A stretch of 32,674 nucleotides of DNA. It comes from a bacterium. Its GTDB lineage: Bacteria > Armatimonadota > HRBIN16. The notes under the pieces are model-generated. The model did no database searches. It had not been told where the DNA came from and saw only the letters and a list, made by a program, of their open reading frames with translations. The stretch is taken from contig JANWYZ010000004.1 of assembly GCA_025054895.1 (NCBI GenBank), positions 1 through 32,674 of the forward strand. The letters are read 5' to 3'. How positions within the stretch are numbered: the stretch's first letter is position 1; every line of letters begins with the position of its first letter. Below are positions 24,928 to 32,674 of the stretch, in pieces. The position numbers were made by a program, and so were the translations under genes.

Positions 24928-27077
24928 CGCAGAGCGCGTTCACATTCCTGCCTCAGGTCGTCCAGAGCACGCTGCCGCTCAGCAGGTCGTTTCAGCGACC
25001 ACAACATCACCGTGTTCTCCCGGGCGGCGCGGTCGGCGTCCAGAATCTGCAGGGCGCGTGAATACAGATCACGCACCTCGTCCGCCGGCTTACCTTGCAA
25101 TCTGGCGATTCGCGCCAGTCCTGCGTAGGCGAAAGCATAATCCACCTCAGGCAGCTCGGGTACCGCACGCACCCGATTGTATACGCTCTTCTCTATCTCC
25201 AGCATTCGCTGGTATACTGCCTCTGCTTCTTGTAGTTTACCCTGTTGCTCTAACGTTTTGCCCAGTTCCGCCATGACGCGCAGGGCGTGAGGGTCCAGCT
25301 GCAGCGCGCGCCGGTAGGCGCCGGCGGCTTGCGCCGGTTCGCCCAGCACATCCCGATACAGATTGCCCAGGTGATACCATGTTTTGGAGTACGGCGTCAG
25401 CTCCGCAGAGCGAAGTAGTGTTTTCCGAGCCTCTTCGGCGCGCGGGAGGTCGCCCGCTCGCGCCATACCCAGATACAGCATCCCCACGCTCAGGTAGTGG
25501 TCGCCGTTAAAAGGCTCCCAGTGCAGAGCGCGTTGGTAACCTTCTTCGTCGGGGATGCCCTGCGACAGGTTCCAGTTAGCGCCGTTCGCGCTGAGCGCAC
25601 CGCCCATGCGCAGGGTCAACACCGCCAGGGCAACGGCTAACAGGACGACATGGGCGAGATAAACACGATGCCTCTGCCCCCCCTGTTCCCCCGCCTTTGG
25701 GAAAGGGGCGAACGAGAGCATCAGCCCGACCACCGCCCAGAAGGTGAACAGGCAGGCGAAAATAGACCAGTCGGAGTCTATCAGGTTGCGCGCGATCCCT
25801 GCGGCAATCGCGCCTGCCAGCCCCGCGCGGAGCACGCGAGCGTCGTACAGCGGGCTAAAGCCCGCACTACCAGCGTCATTTCTGGCGTGCGCTTCGGCGC
25901 GCGTTACTCTCCACGCTAGCACGCCCAGCGTGCCCAACAGCAAAGCGAGAGCAGGTACGCCTGCTTCCGCGCCCAGTTGCAAGTACGAGTTATGCGCCAA
26001 TCGGGTGAAGCCAACGTAGGCATAGCGCGGGTAGGCGATTTCGTAAGTGCCTAAGCCCGTGCCCAGCAGGGGATGCGCCTGCACCATACGGAGCGTGCCG
26101 CGCCATGTCCACAGGCGAAAGCCTCCGGAATACTCCCCTTCCTGCACTGTTTGCGCCGCCGTCACGCGCGCAGTGAGCGACCGCGCGGCGAAGAACGCCG
26201 TTGCCAGCACCATCAGGCACACGACGCCGAACAACAAGGCGCGCTGGCGATTCCACGAGCGGTTGAACGCCATCCATCCTGCTGTCACCATCAATGCGAG
26301 CAGCGCGCTCGCCGTGCCAAAGCGCGAACCGGTCAGCAGTATCGCCGTCATCTGCATCCACGCGCCAAAGCCCAGCAACCAGCGCAACTCCCCCCCGCCA
26401 GAGGGGGAGGAATTGTGGGAGCGTGCTGCACCAGCCATCGCCATTGCCAACGTGACAGGCATGGTGAGACACAGGTATCCCGCCAGAAAATTGGGGTTGA
26501 AAAAGGTTCCGAACACACGCCAGTTAGGAACAATGCGCGCGTTCTCGGCGTACTCGCGCATGGCGAAAGCGGCAGCGACGGTACCGGCGATAGCAAGGGC
26601 GAAGCCGACCGTCCACCCATCCTGCCCACGTCGCAACGAAAACAACCACGCACTGACTACAGCTACCACCCACCAGCTCCACGCCACCACCGTACCCCAG
26701 CGGTACATCGACACCACGACCGATGCCAGCATCCATAGCAACAACAGCGTCGCCAGCACGCGCGCCACGTGTGGAATGTGGTTATCGCCAACGGAACGTT
26801 GTCTCCATTCCCATATCAAGGCGACACAGGCGAGCAGGGCAACTAACCAGATGGCGAGCGGCAACAATGTTCCAGTAGTGAACAGAGCAGCCACCACCCC
26901 GCGCAGGGAGGGCTCTACTGGTTCACCGCCCAGTTCCAGCCGACCGGTGGTCAGCGGCGCCAGCACTACCGCTACACCGAGCAGCCACGTGGAGAGCGCA
27001 GTTCGCGGTCGCAAAGGTTGTAGGGAATCGGTAGGCTTCTTGGTCAAAAGCCGTTTCTTCATGTGTTTTGGGTTCAC
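24924..27077 (-). CDS. O-antigen ligase/polymerase (WaaL/Wzy-like) with C-terminal TPR repeats
   Basis: 717 aa, ~12 hydrophobic segments; NPNFLAGYLCLTMPVTLAM, HPLLGTGLGTYEIAYPRYAYVGFTRLAHNSYLQLGAEAGVPALALLLG; TPR region AGAYRRALQLDPHALRVMAELGKTLEQQGKLQEAEAVYQRMLEI. Confidence 0.85.
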   Translation of the reverse strand: MNPKHMKKRLLTKKPTDSLQPLRPRTALSTWLLGVAVVLAPLTTGRLELGGEPVEPSLRGVVAALFTTGTLLPLAIWLVALLACVALIWEWRQRSVGDNHIPHVARVLATLLLLWMLASVVVSMYRWGTVVAWSWWVVAVVSAWLFSLRRGQDGWTVGFALAIAGTVAAAFAMREYAENARIVPNWRVFGTFFNPNFLAGYLCLTMPVTLAMAMAGAARSHNSSPSGGGELRWLLGFGAWMQMTAILLTGSRFGTASALLALMVTAGWMAFNRSWNRQRALLFGVVCLMVLATAFFAARSLTARVTAAQTVQEGEYSGGFRLWTWRGTLRMVQAHPLLGTGLGTYEIAYPRYAYVGFTRLAHNSYLQLGAEAGVPALALLLGTLGVLAWRVTRAEAHARNDAGSAGFSPLYDARVLRAGLAGAIAAGIARNLIDSDWSIFACLFTFWAVVGLMLSFAPFPKAGEQGGQRHRVYLAHVVLLAVALAVLTLRMGGALSANGANWNLSQGIPDEEGYQRALHWEPFNGDHYLSVGMLYLGMARAGDLPRAEEARKTLLRSAELTPYSKTWYHLGNLYRDVLGEPAQAAGAYRRALQLDPHALRVMAELGKTLEQQGKLQEAEAVYQRMLEIEKSVYNRVRAVPELPEVDYAFAYAGLARIARLQGKPADEVRDLYSRALQILDADRAARENTVMLWSLKRPAERQRALDDLRQECERALR
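25850..25865. repeat. Hairpin GCGGGC-TAAA-GCCCGC inside the O-antigen-ligase gene
   Basis: Perfect 6-bp stem with TAAA loop; encodes part of ...DAGSAGFSPLYDARV... Confidence 0.65.
26388..26409. repeat. Hairpin CTCCCCC-N8-GGGGGAG inside the O-antigen-ligase gene
   Basis: Perfect 7-bp stem; encodes ...SHNSSPSGGGELRW... Confidence 0.6.
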
Positions 27078-27154
27078 CAGCGAGGGATGAGGCTCCTGCC
27101 AAACCGTTTATTCTGAAGTCTCATAACCGCTCGCGGTTTCACGAGCAGTTGCTG

Positions 27155-28513
27155 TCACTTCTTGTCTCCTGTAGACTCTGTCCTCATACTGGCAAACTCT
27201 TCCAGCGTCAGCATCCGAATGGAGTCGCCGCCGAAGAGGTTGCCCTCGCTGAGAAGCTGCCTGGCGTATGCAGCATACTGCGGGTCTTTCTCCACAAGGA
27301 AATAGAATCTTCCGGTTTGCAACGCAGCGATACCGACGGTTCCACGTCCGGCGAAAGGGTCAAACACCAGATCGCCGCGGTAGGAGTACAGCTCGATGAT
27401 TCGCGTCGCCAACTCTACAGGAAACACTGCCGGGTGTACCGGGTCCGCAGAGGGTGCAATCCGCCAGACATTGGTCTTCTCGTAGTCGCCCAGTACCTTG
27501 CTGGCTTCCACGGTTTCGGGATCATACTGACGCATATTCCAGTCGATCAGCTTATCCGTGTGCTTCCGGTACACGATGACGTACTCTACCACAGAGTTTG
27601 CTTTATAGCCTAAAGGCTTGCGATGTTGATAAAAGCCACCGTTGCGGTTCTTCGCGCTGGGTTCCGGCTTTACCCAGATGATGTCATCGATAAAATCGAA
27701 GCCAACCCTGGTGATCAAGGGATGGATATCGAAAGGTATCAGATAGCGCGTGCTCGAGTGCTGTCGGCTCATGCGCGGTACCAGCACCGGCGACGTGTTC
27801 AGCACGAAAAACCGCCCCTCCTTAGTGATGCGGTGTACCTCAGTGAATACACGAACCAAAAACTGCAGGTATTCGTCGTAGCTGCGGTAGATAGTGTAGT
27901 CTCGCGCGTTGTAGTAAGGAGGCGAGGTAAAAGTGAGGTGTATCGACTCATCGGGTACATGGCGCAACACGTCCAGCACGTCAGCGTTTACCAGCACATT
28001 GTGCAACCACGCGGGGCTGTATCTGTGCTCTCGGCTAACTTGCCGGGAAGCGGGGCTCCTGTCCAACTCTGAACCGATTGCCTTGCGTATCAGCTCGTTC
28101 GGATGGTGGCGTAGCTCCTGCAGACGGGTGAGTACATCGGCATCCTGGCGAAAGCACAAAAGTCCTCTAATCGCCTGCAGCACCACTTTCGGGTCCACAT
28201 CCTGTAAGAAGTGGAGCAGGTGAGGAATTGCCGATGGGTGGCGCAATCGCCCAACCGCCGAAACAAACTCGCGGCGGGCCATCGTGTTCGGCTCTTTCCC
28301 GGCGCATTCCACCAGGAAGGCGAGCAACGCAGGGTTCTCCAGCTTGGCGAGATTCTTCGCTGCAGCGGCGCGCACTTTGGGGTTAGGATGCTGCGCCAGC
28401 TGCATCAGCGGAGCAGGGTCGGTATCCGCAGGAAGCTTTCCCAACCGTTCCAGCTGCTCCACAATCGCGCTACTATCCACACTGTGAACTAACTCCGGCG
28501 GGAGTGCGCTCAT
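27155..28513 (-). CDS. HEAT-repeat / DNA methyltransferase fusion (beta-class motif order, N4-cytosine or N6-adenine)
   Basis: N-terminal HEAT-like repeats (HPNPKVRAAAAKNLAKLENPALLAFLVECAGKEP, HPSAIPHLLHFLQDVDPKVVLQAIRGL); motif IV TSPPYYNARDY precedes motif I DPFAGRGTVGIAALQTG. Start 28513 preferred; track ORF to 28600. Confidence 0.88.
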   Translation of the reverse strand: MSALPPELVHSVDSSAIVEQLERLGKLPADTDPAPLMQLAQHPNPKVRAAAAKNLAKLENPALLAFLVECAGKEPNTMARREFVSAVGRLRHPSAIPHLLHFLQDVDPKVVLQAIRGLLCFRQDADVLTRLQELRHHPNELIRKAIGSELDRSPASRQVSREHRYSPAWLHNVLVNADVLDVLRHVPDESIHLTFTSPPYYNARDYTIYRSYDEYLQFLVRVFTEVHRITKEGRFFVLNTSPVLVPRMSRQHSSTRYLIPFDIHPLITRVGFDFIDDIIWVKPEPSAKNRNGGFYQHRKPLGYKANSVVEYVIVYRKHTDKLIDWNMRQYDPETVEASKVLGDYEKTNVWRIAPSADPVHPAVFPVELATRIIELYSYRGDLVFDPFAGRGTVGIAALQTGRFYFLVEKDPQYAAYARQLLSEGNLFGGDSIRMLTLEEFASMRTESTGDKK

Positions 28514-28614
28514 GAAACGCTCGCCTCCGACAAGTAGCTCGTTCCTATCGCGGGTTATGCTCTGTTGTGACCCCGTACAACAGTATACCGCCTCCGACAA
28601 AGCAGGGCAACCTG

Positions 28615-30027
28615 CTATCCTCCGTCCATTTTTCCAACAATACCCCCTTCAGTCATCGGGCGGGGATCCAAAAGCTGGTCGAGCTGCTCGGCGGTGAGGT
28701 CGGTCATTTCGAGGGCTACCTCTTTGAGCGAACGCCCTTCCGTGTAGGCACGCTTCGCAATCTGCGCCGCCATGTCGTAGCCAATGACGGGGTTCAGGGC
28801 AGTAACCAGGATGGGGTTTTTGCCCACCGATTCGGCGATGCGCTCGCGATTGACCGTGAAACCGGCTACTACTTTGTCCGCAAAGAGGCGAGCCGCGTTG
28901 CCTAAAATGGTGATAGATTGCAGCAGGTTGTGCGCAATCAGCGGCAGCATCACGTTTAGCTGGAAATTGCCGCGTTCGTTGCCGATGGACACCGCAAGGT
29001 CGTTGCCCATTACCTGGGCGCATACCATCATCACCGCCTCGCAGATGACCGGGTTTACCTTGCCGGGCATGATACTACTGCCGGGTTGTAAAGCGGGCAG
29101 CACAACCTCACCGAGCCCTGCAATGGGACCGCTGTTCATCCAGCGCAGGTCATTAGCGATCTTCATCAGCGCGGTGGCGGTCGCTTTGAGATGACCACTG
29201 AGTTCGGTAGCAGTGTCCATTGCCGATTGTGCGGCAAAGTGGTTGTCGCTCTCGACGAAAGGTATACCAGTGCGCTCAGCCAGCTTCTTTGCCACACGCG
29301 AGGCAAACTGCGGGTGGGCGTTGATGCCCGTTCCGACGGCTGTACCGCCTATTGCCAGCTTCGCCAGACGAGGCAAACAGCTTTCGATACGCTCGATGCT
29401 TTGCGTCACCTGATACGCCCATCCACCAATCTCCTGGCTCATGCGTACAGGCATGGCATCCATCAGGTGCGTTCTGCCCGTTTTCACCACATCGTCCAGC
29501 TCAGCAGCGCGTGCGAGCAGCGCTTCCTGCAGACGGCGCAGAGCGGGAAGTAGAACCTCCTGCACCTCCAGATACGCGCTTACATGGATGGCTGTAGGTA
29601 TCACGTCGTTGGAGGATTGTCCCATGTTCACGTGGTCGTTGGGATGTACCAGCTTGCTGCCGATTTCGCCGCCCAGAATCTGTGTGGCGCGATTGGCGAT
29701 GACCTCATTGGCGTTCATGTTGGTAGAGGTGCCGGAGCCGGTCTGGAAGATGTCGAGGGGAAAATGGTCGTCCCACCTGCCTTCAGCGACCTCTTCCGCC
29801 GCCTGATAGATGGCTCTTGCCTTCTGTTCGTCTAGAAGACCCAGCTCGCTATTCACCGCTGCTGCTGCACCCTTAATCAACCCCAGCGCACGGATCAAAG
29901 CGCGCGCAAAGCGAATGCCGCTAACAGGGAAGTTCTCCACGGCGCGCTGGGTTTGCGCTCCATACATAGCATCAGCAGGCACGCGCACTTCGCCCAGCGA
30001 GTCGCGCTCGATGCGGTAGTGATCCAT
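28615..30027 (-). CDS. fumC: Fumarate hydratase class II
   Basis: Signature GSSIMPGKVNPV; TGSGTSTNMNANEVIANRA; start MDHYRIERDSLGEVRVPADAMYGAQTQRAVENF at 30027. Confidence 0.95.
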   Translation of the reverse strand: MDHYRIERDSLGEVRVPADAMYGAQTQRAVENFPVSGIRFARALIRALGLIKGAAAAVNSELGLLDEQKARAIYQAAEEVAEGRWDDHFPLDIFQTGSGTSTNMNANEVIANRATQILGGEIGSKLVHPNDHVNMGQSSNDVIPTAIHVSAYLEVQEVLLPALRRLQEALLARAAELDDVVKTGRTHLMDAMPVRMSQEIGGWAYQVTQSIERIESCLPRLAKLAIGGTAVGTGINAHPQFASRVAKKLAERTGIPFVESDNHFAAQSAMDTATELSGHLKATATALMKIANDLRWMNSGPIAGLGEVVLPALQPGSSIMPGKVNPVICEAVMMVCAQVMGNDLAVSIGNERGNFQLNVMLPLIAHNLLQSITILGNAARLFADKVVAGFTVNRERIAESVGKNPILVTALNPVIGYDMAAQIAKRAYTEGRSLKEVALEMTDLTAEQLDQLLDPRPMTEGGIVGKMDGG

Positions 30028-30074
30028 CACAATCGTACCTCCTCTTGTCCACAAAGCAACTGCGTATCATTGTT

Positions 30075-30563
30075 TCAGTACGCAAAGATGCTTACCTGCC
30101 CCCTCAGCACCGTGCCAGCAGGAAGCTCATCGATCGGTATCACCACAAAAGAGGAACGCTCTGGCAGATGCAGTCTTCGTCCCGAGATAAACAGCGAATC
30201 CTCCACCACAAAGCCGTTAATGACGTAAAAATAGAGATGACAGTCACGGGCGGCCTGGTCTATCTCCAGGGTAACCGCGTTGCTGTAAGTGGTCACCTGA
30301 CGACCGTCCCGAGTAGTGTAGGTGGCGGAAGCCTGCAACTGGATTGTCTGTGGGGGCAGAGGATTCTGCAGGGTGAAGCGCACCGTTTGGGTAGTACCCG
30401 CAGGATACCTGCCGCGCAAGCCTTGAATAGAGAGCCTCACCGGGAACTCGTTGCCAGACTCTGCCCAAGCCCGGAGCAGCGCATCGGCAGACACCGGCGC
30501 CATCAGCCACGCAAACCATATTACGCCTGTGAGCAGGCACAGAGCACCCTTTCGCATAAACAA
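30075..30563 (-). CDS. Secreted hypothetical protein with an Ig/BsuPI-like beta domain
   Basis: 162 aa; signal peptide GALCLLTGVIWFAWLMAPVSADA; FPVRLSIQGLRGRYPAGTTQTVRFTLQNP. Confidence 0.6.
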   Translation of the reverse strand: MFMRKGALCLLTGVIWFAWLMAPVSADALLRAWAESGNEFPVRLSIQGLRGRYPAGTTQTVRFTLQNPLPPQTIQLQASATYTTRDGRQVTTYSNAVTLEIDQAARDCHLYFYVINGFVVEDSLFISGRRLHLPERSSFVVIPIDELPAGTVLRGQVSIFAY

Positions 30564-30710
30564 CCTCCACGTTTGGAAGAATACACATCAACCGCAAAAT
30601 GGTCGAAGCCAGCGGCTTCATCTTCGGTTAGGAAGTATTTCTACCAAAAAGCAACATAGACCTTTTGGATGCGCGTGTGAATGCTCTCCTGGCGTGTGGA
30701 CTGGCTTCGC

Positions 30711-30739
30711 TTGACATCCAGCAAAAGTCGGCATATAAT
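30711..30739 (+). promoter_or_regulatory. Consensus sigma70-type promoter of hppA
   Basis: TTGACA - 17 nt - TATAAT. Confidence 0.8.
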
Positions 30740-30823
30740 AACATCGTGAGTTTGTTTGCTGCAACTCACCCTTTTCCAACACGATACCACATCGTTGAGA
30801 ACACAGGAGGACAGGAGGCAGCG

Positions 30824-32674
30824 ATGCATTTGATAAAAGAGGCGTGGCGCCGCAGGCTCGCTTTGCTGGCGTCCGCGCTGTTTGCGTTGCTAGCCGTCTC
30901 ACGAGCGCATGCCGCTGAAGCCATCGAACTTCCCCCATTCGGTCCTACTGAACGCACAGTGCTATGGGTGGTGCTGCTGTTTGCATTGCTGGCAGTGGGG
31001 TTTGGCTTTTGGCTGCGCGCGTGGACGTTGAAACAGAGTCCGGGCAACGAGAAGATGCAAGAGGTCGGGCGTGCTATTCAGGATGGCGCGTACGCCTACC
31101 TGAAACGGCAAGCCAAGACCATGATCTGGTTCGTGCTGCTGATTACGGCGGGGTTGTGGCTACTATACACCCCCGTCTACGCGGATAAACCCATTCTCGC
31201 TGTCGGCGTGGCGATAGCGTTCTTCATGGGCGTCGCCGCGTCTTACTTTGCTGGTGTGGTGGGCATGGACATGGCGGTGAAGGGCAACATGCGCACCGCC
31301 AATCAGGCGCTCACCACCTTCAAGGGCGCGCTGGAGACCGCCTTCCGTGCAGGAGCGGTATCCGGAATGGCGACCGTCGGCTTGGGGCTGCTGGGCGCAA
31401 TCGTCATCTTCCTGCTATTCAAGGAAGATGCGATGAAAGTGCTGGTAGGCTTTGGGTTTGGCGGTAGTCTTGCTGCGCTCTTTATGCGCGTGGGAGGCGG
31501 CATCTACACCAAAGCCGCCGACGTGGGCGCTGACCTGGTGGGTAAAGTAGAGGCTGGCATCCCTGAGGACGACCCACGTAACCCGGCTACCATCGCCGAC
31601 AATGTGGGCGACAACGTGGGCGACTGCGCGGGGATGGCGGCAGATGTTTTCGAGTCGTACGAGGTCACCCTCGTGGCGGCGATTATTCTGGGCGCAGCCA
31701 CCGCCAGCGTGCTGACCGGCGCGGCGGTGCTGAAGCTCATCGTGTACGCCTTGCTGGTGCGTGCGGTGGGCGTTATCGCCTCCATCATCGGCGTGCTGGG
31801 CGTGCGCGGAGCCGACCGCGAAGACCTCGACCCGATGCGCCCCATCAATGTGGGCTTCAACATCTCATGGTGGGTGGCGCTGGCAGGGTTTGCGATAGTC
31901 AGTTACTTCCTGATGAACGACATCACCCTGAAGCCGGAGCACGGCGGACGGCAGGTGGAGTGGTGGCGGTTCTTCCTCGCCAACGCCGCTGGTCTGGTGA
32001 TGGCGTTATTGATCGAACGCCTCACCGAGTACTTCACCTCCACCGAGAAGAAGCCCGTTACCGAAATCGCCTATTCGTCCAAGACCGGCCCTGCCACGAT
32101 GATTATCGAGGGCTTTGCTACCGGTCTGGAGAGCAGCGTGTGGGCGGTAGGCGCTATCGTCATCGCGCTGTTGACGCCGTTGTTCATCTTCCCGCCCTCC
32201 GAGTTCGGTGGAGCGATACTCTCCTTCTACGGCATCGCCTTGACCGGTCTGGGCTTGCTTGCCACCACGGGCTTTATCCTGGCGATGGACACCTTCGGAC
32301 CCATCTCCGACAATGCGAACGGCATCTTCGAGATGTCGGGGGCGTTGAAGGAGCAGAAGGCGGAGCCGGGCAAGCTGAGCGGCGATCGTATCGTACACCG
32401 CCTCGACTCGGTGGGCAACACCACGAAGGCGTTGACCAAAGGCTTCGCCATTGCCACCGCGGTTGTGGCGGCGACGGCGCTGTTCCACTCCTTCGTGGAG
32501 GACGCCCGGTTATACGATGAAGCCTTAACCCAGCGCGGGCTGCAGCTGGGTCTGCCGCTGGACGTACCAGAAATCTTCATCGGCTTGCTGATTGGCGGCG
32601 CGGCTCCGTTCCTGTTCTCGGCGTTCTCCATCAAGGCGGTAGGTCGCGCTGCGTTCCAGCTGATCGAAGAGGTA
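30824..32674 (+). CDS. hppA: Membrane-bound pyrophosphatase (proton-translocating, predicted K+-independent), truncated at the window edge
   Basis: EVGRAIQDGAYAYLKRQ, DVGADLVGKVEAGIPEDDPRNPATIADNVGDNVGDCAGMAADVFESY, GPISDNANGIFEMSG, DSVGNTTKALTKGFAIATA. SD ACAGGAGG. No stop within the window, so absent from the ORF track. Confidence 0.95.
   Translation, partial: MHLIKEAWRRRLALLASALFALLAVSRAHAAEAIELPPFGPTERTVLWVVLLFALLAVGFGFWLRAWTLKQSPGNEKMQEVGRAIQDGAYAYLKRQAKTMIWFVLLITAGLWLLYTPVYADKPILAVGVAIAFFMGVAASYFAGVVGMDMAVKGNMRTANQALTTFKGALETAFRAGAVSGMATVGLGLLGAIVIFLLFKEDAMKVLVGFGFGGSLAALFMRVGGGIYTKAADVGADLVGKVEAGIPEDDPRNPATIADNVGDNVGDCAGMAADVFESYEVTLVAAIILGAATASVLTGAAVLKLIVYALLVRAVGVIASIIGVLGVRGADREDLDPMRPINVGFNISWWVALAGFAIVSYFLMNDITLKPEHGGRQVEWWRFFLANAAGLVMALLIERLTEYFTSTEKKPVTEIAYSSKTGPATMIIEGFATGLESSVWAVGAIVIALLTPLFIFPPSEFGGAILSFYGIALTGLGLLATTGFILAMDTFGPISDNANGIFEMSGALKEQKAEPGKLSGDRIVHRLDSVGNTTKALTKGFAIATAVVAATALFHSFVEDARLYDEALTQRGLQLGLPLDVPEIFIGLLIGGAAPFLFSAFSIKAVGRAAFQLIEEV

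Noticed and set aside
24410-25276. 288-aa plus-strand ORF
   Set aside because: Antisense to the VWA and O-antigen-ligase genes; no domain.
26047-27090. 347-aa plus-strand ORF
   Set aside because: Antisense to the O-antigen-ligase TM region; low-complexity composition and no recognisable domain.
27128-27141. AACCG-CTCG-CGGTT hairpin downstream of the methyltransferase gene
   Set aside because: Five-bp stem without a T-run; too weak to call a terminator.
30605-30619. GAAGCC-AGC-GGCTTC hairpin
   Set aside because: Short and isolated, with a 3-nt loop; no copies or context to support function.
30711-30823. Fluoride (crcB) riboswitch upstream of the pyrophosphatase
   Set aside because: Plausible biologically, but the conserved fluoride-aptamer core was not visible; only two simple stem-loops are seen.
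31867-32520. 217-aa plus-strand ORF in the right-edge gene
   Set aside because: Alternative frame inside hppA, which is open to the window edge in another frame with highly conserved motifs.

Overview
The window is 32.7 kb of GC-rich bacterial chromosome. Gene content and dispersed-hairpin style suggest an Armatimonadota-like thermophile, but this is inference. From left to right it holds: the 5' end of a type I-B (Tneap-like) cas operon running off the left edge (cas6, then cas8b1/cst1); a tightly overlapping Feo iron operon (DtxR-like regulator, separate FeoB GTPase and FeoB membrane genes, a small zinc-ribbon protein, FeoA); a lipoprotein and a 1529-aa subtilase with four ~110-aa repeats; a 180-aa HNH protein with an IscB PLMP-like N-terminus (IshB-like architecture) behind a strong promoter, a 45-codon Cys/His micro-ORF and an intrinsic-terminator hairpin; a CymR-like Rrf2 regulator with cysK, divergent from yebC; an ABC-2 permease pair; a stand-alone three-repeat HNH-associated-repeat protein; a large secreted glycosidase-like protein; a double-VWA protein and an O-antigen-ligase/TPR protein; a HEAT-repeat/DNA methyltransferase fusion; fumC; and the start of a predicted K+-independent membrane pyrophosphatase running off the right edge. 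There are no tRNAs, rRNAs, CRISPR arrays or transposases that I could support. The best candidates for follow-up are the IshB-like HNH locus with its structured leader, the HEAT-methyltransferase fusion, the stand-alone HNH-repeat protein with an adjacent nested hairpin, and several small families of hairpin repeats, including in-frame insertions within the O-antigen-ligase gene. All homology calls come from reading motifs; no database search was run.
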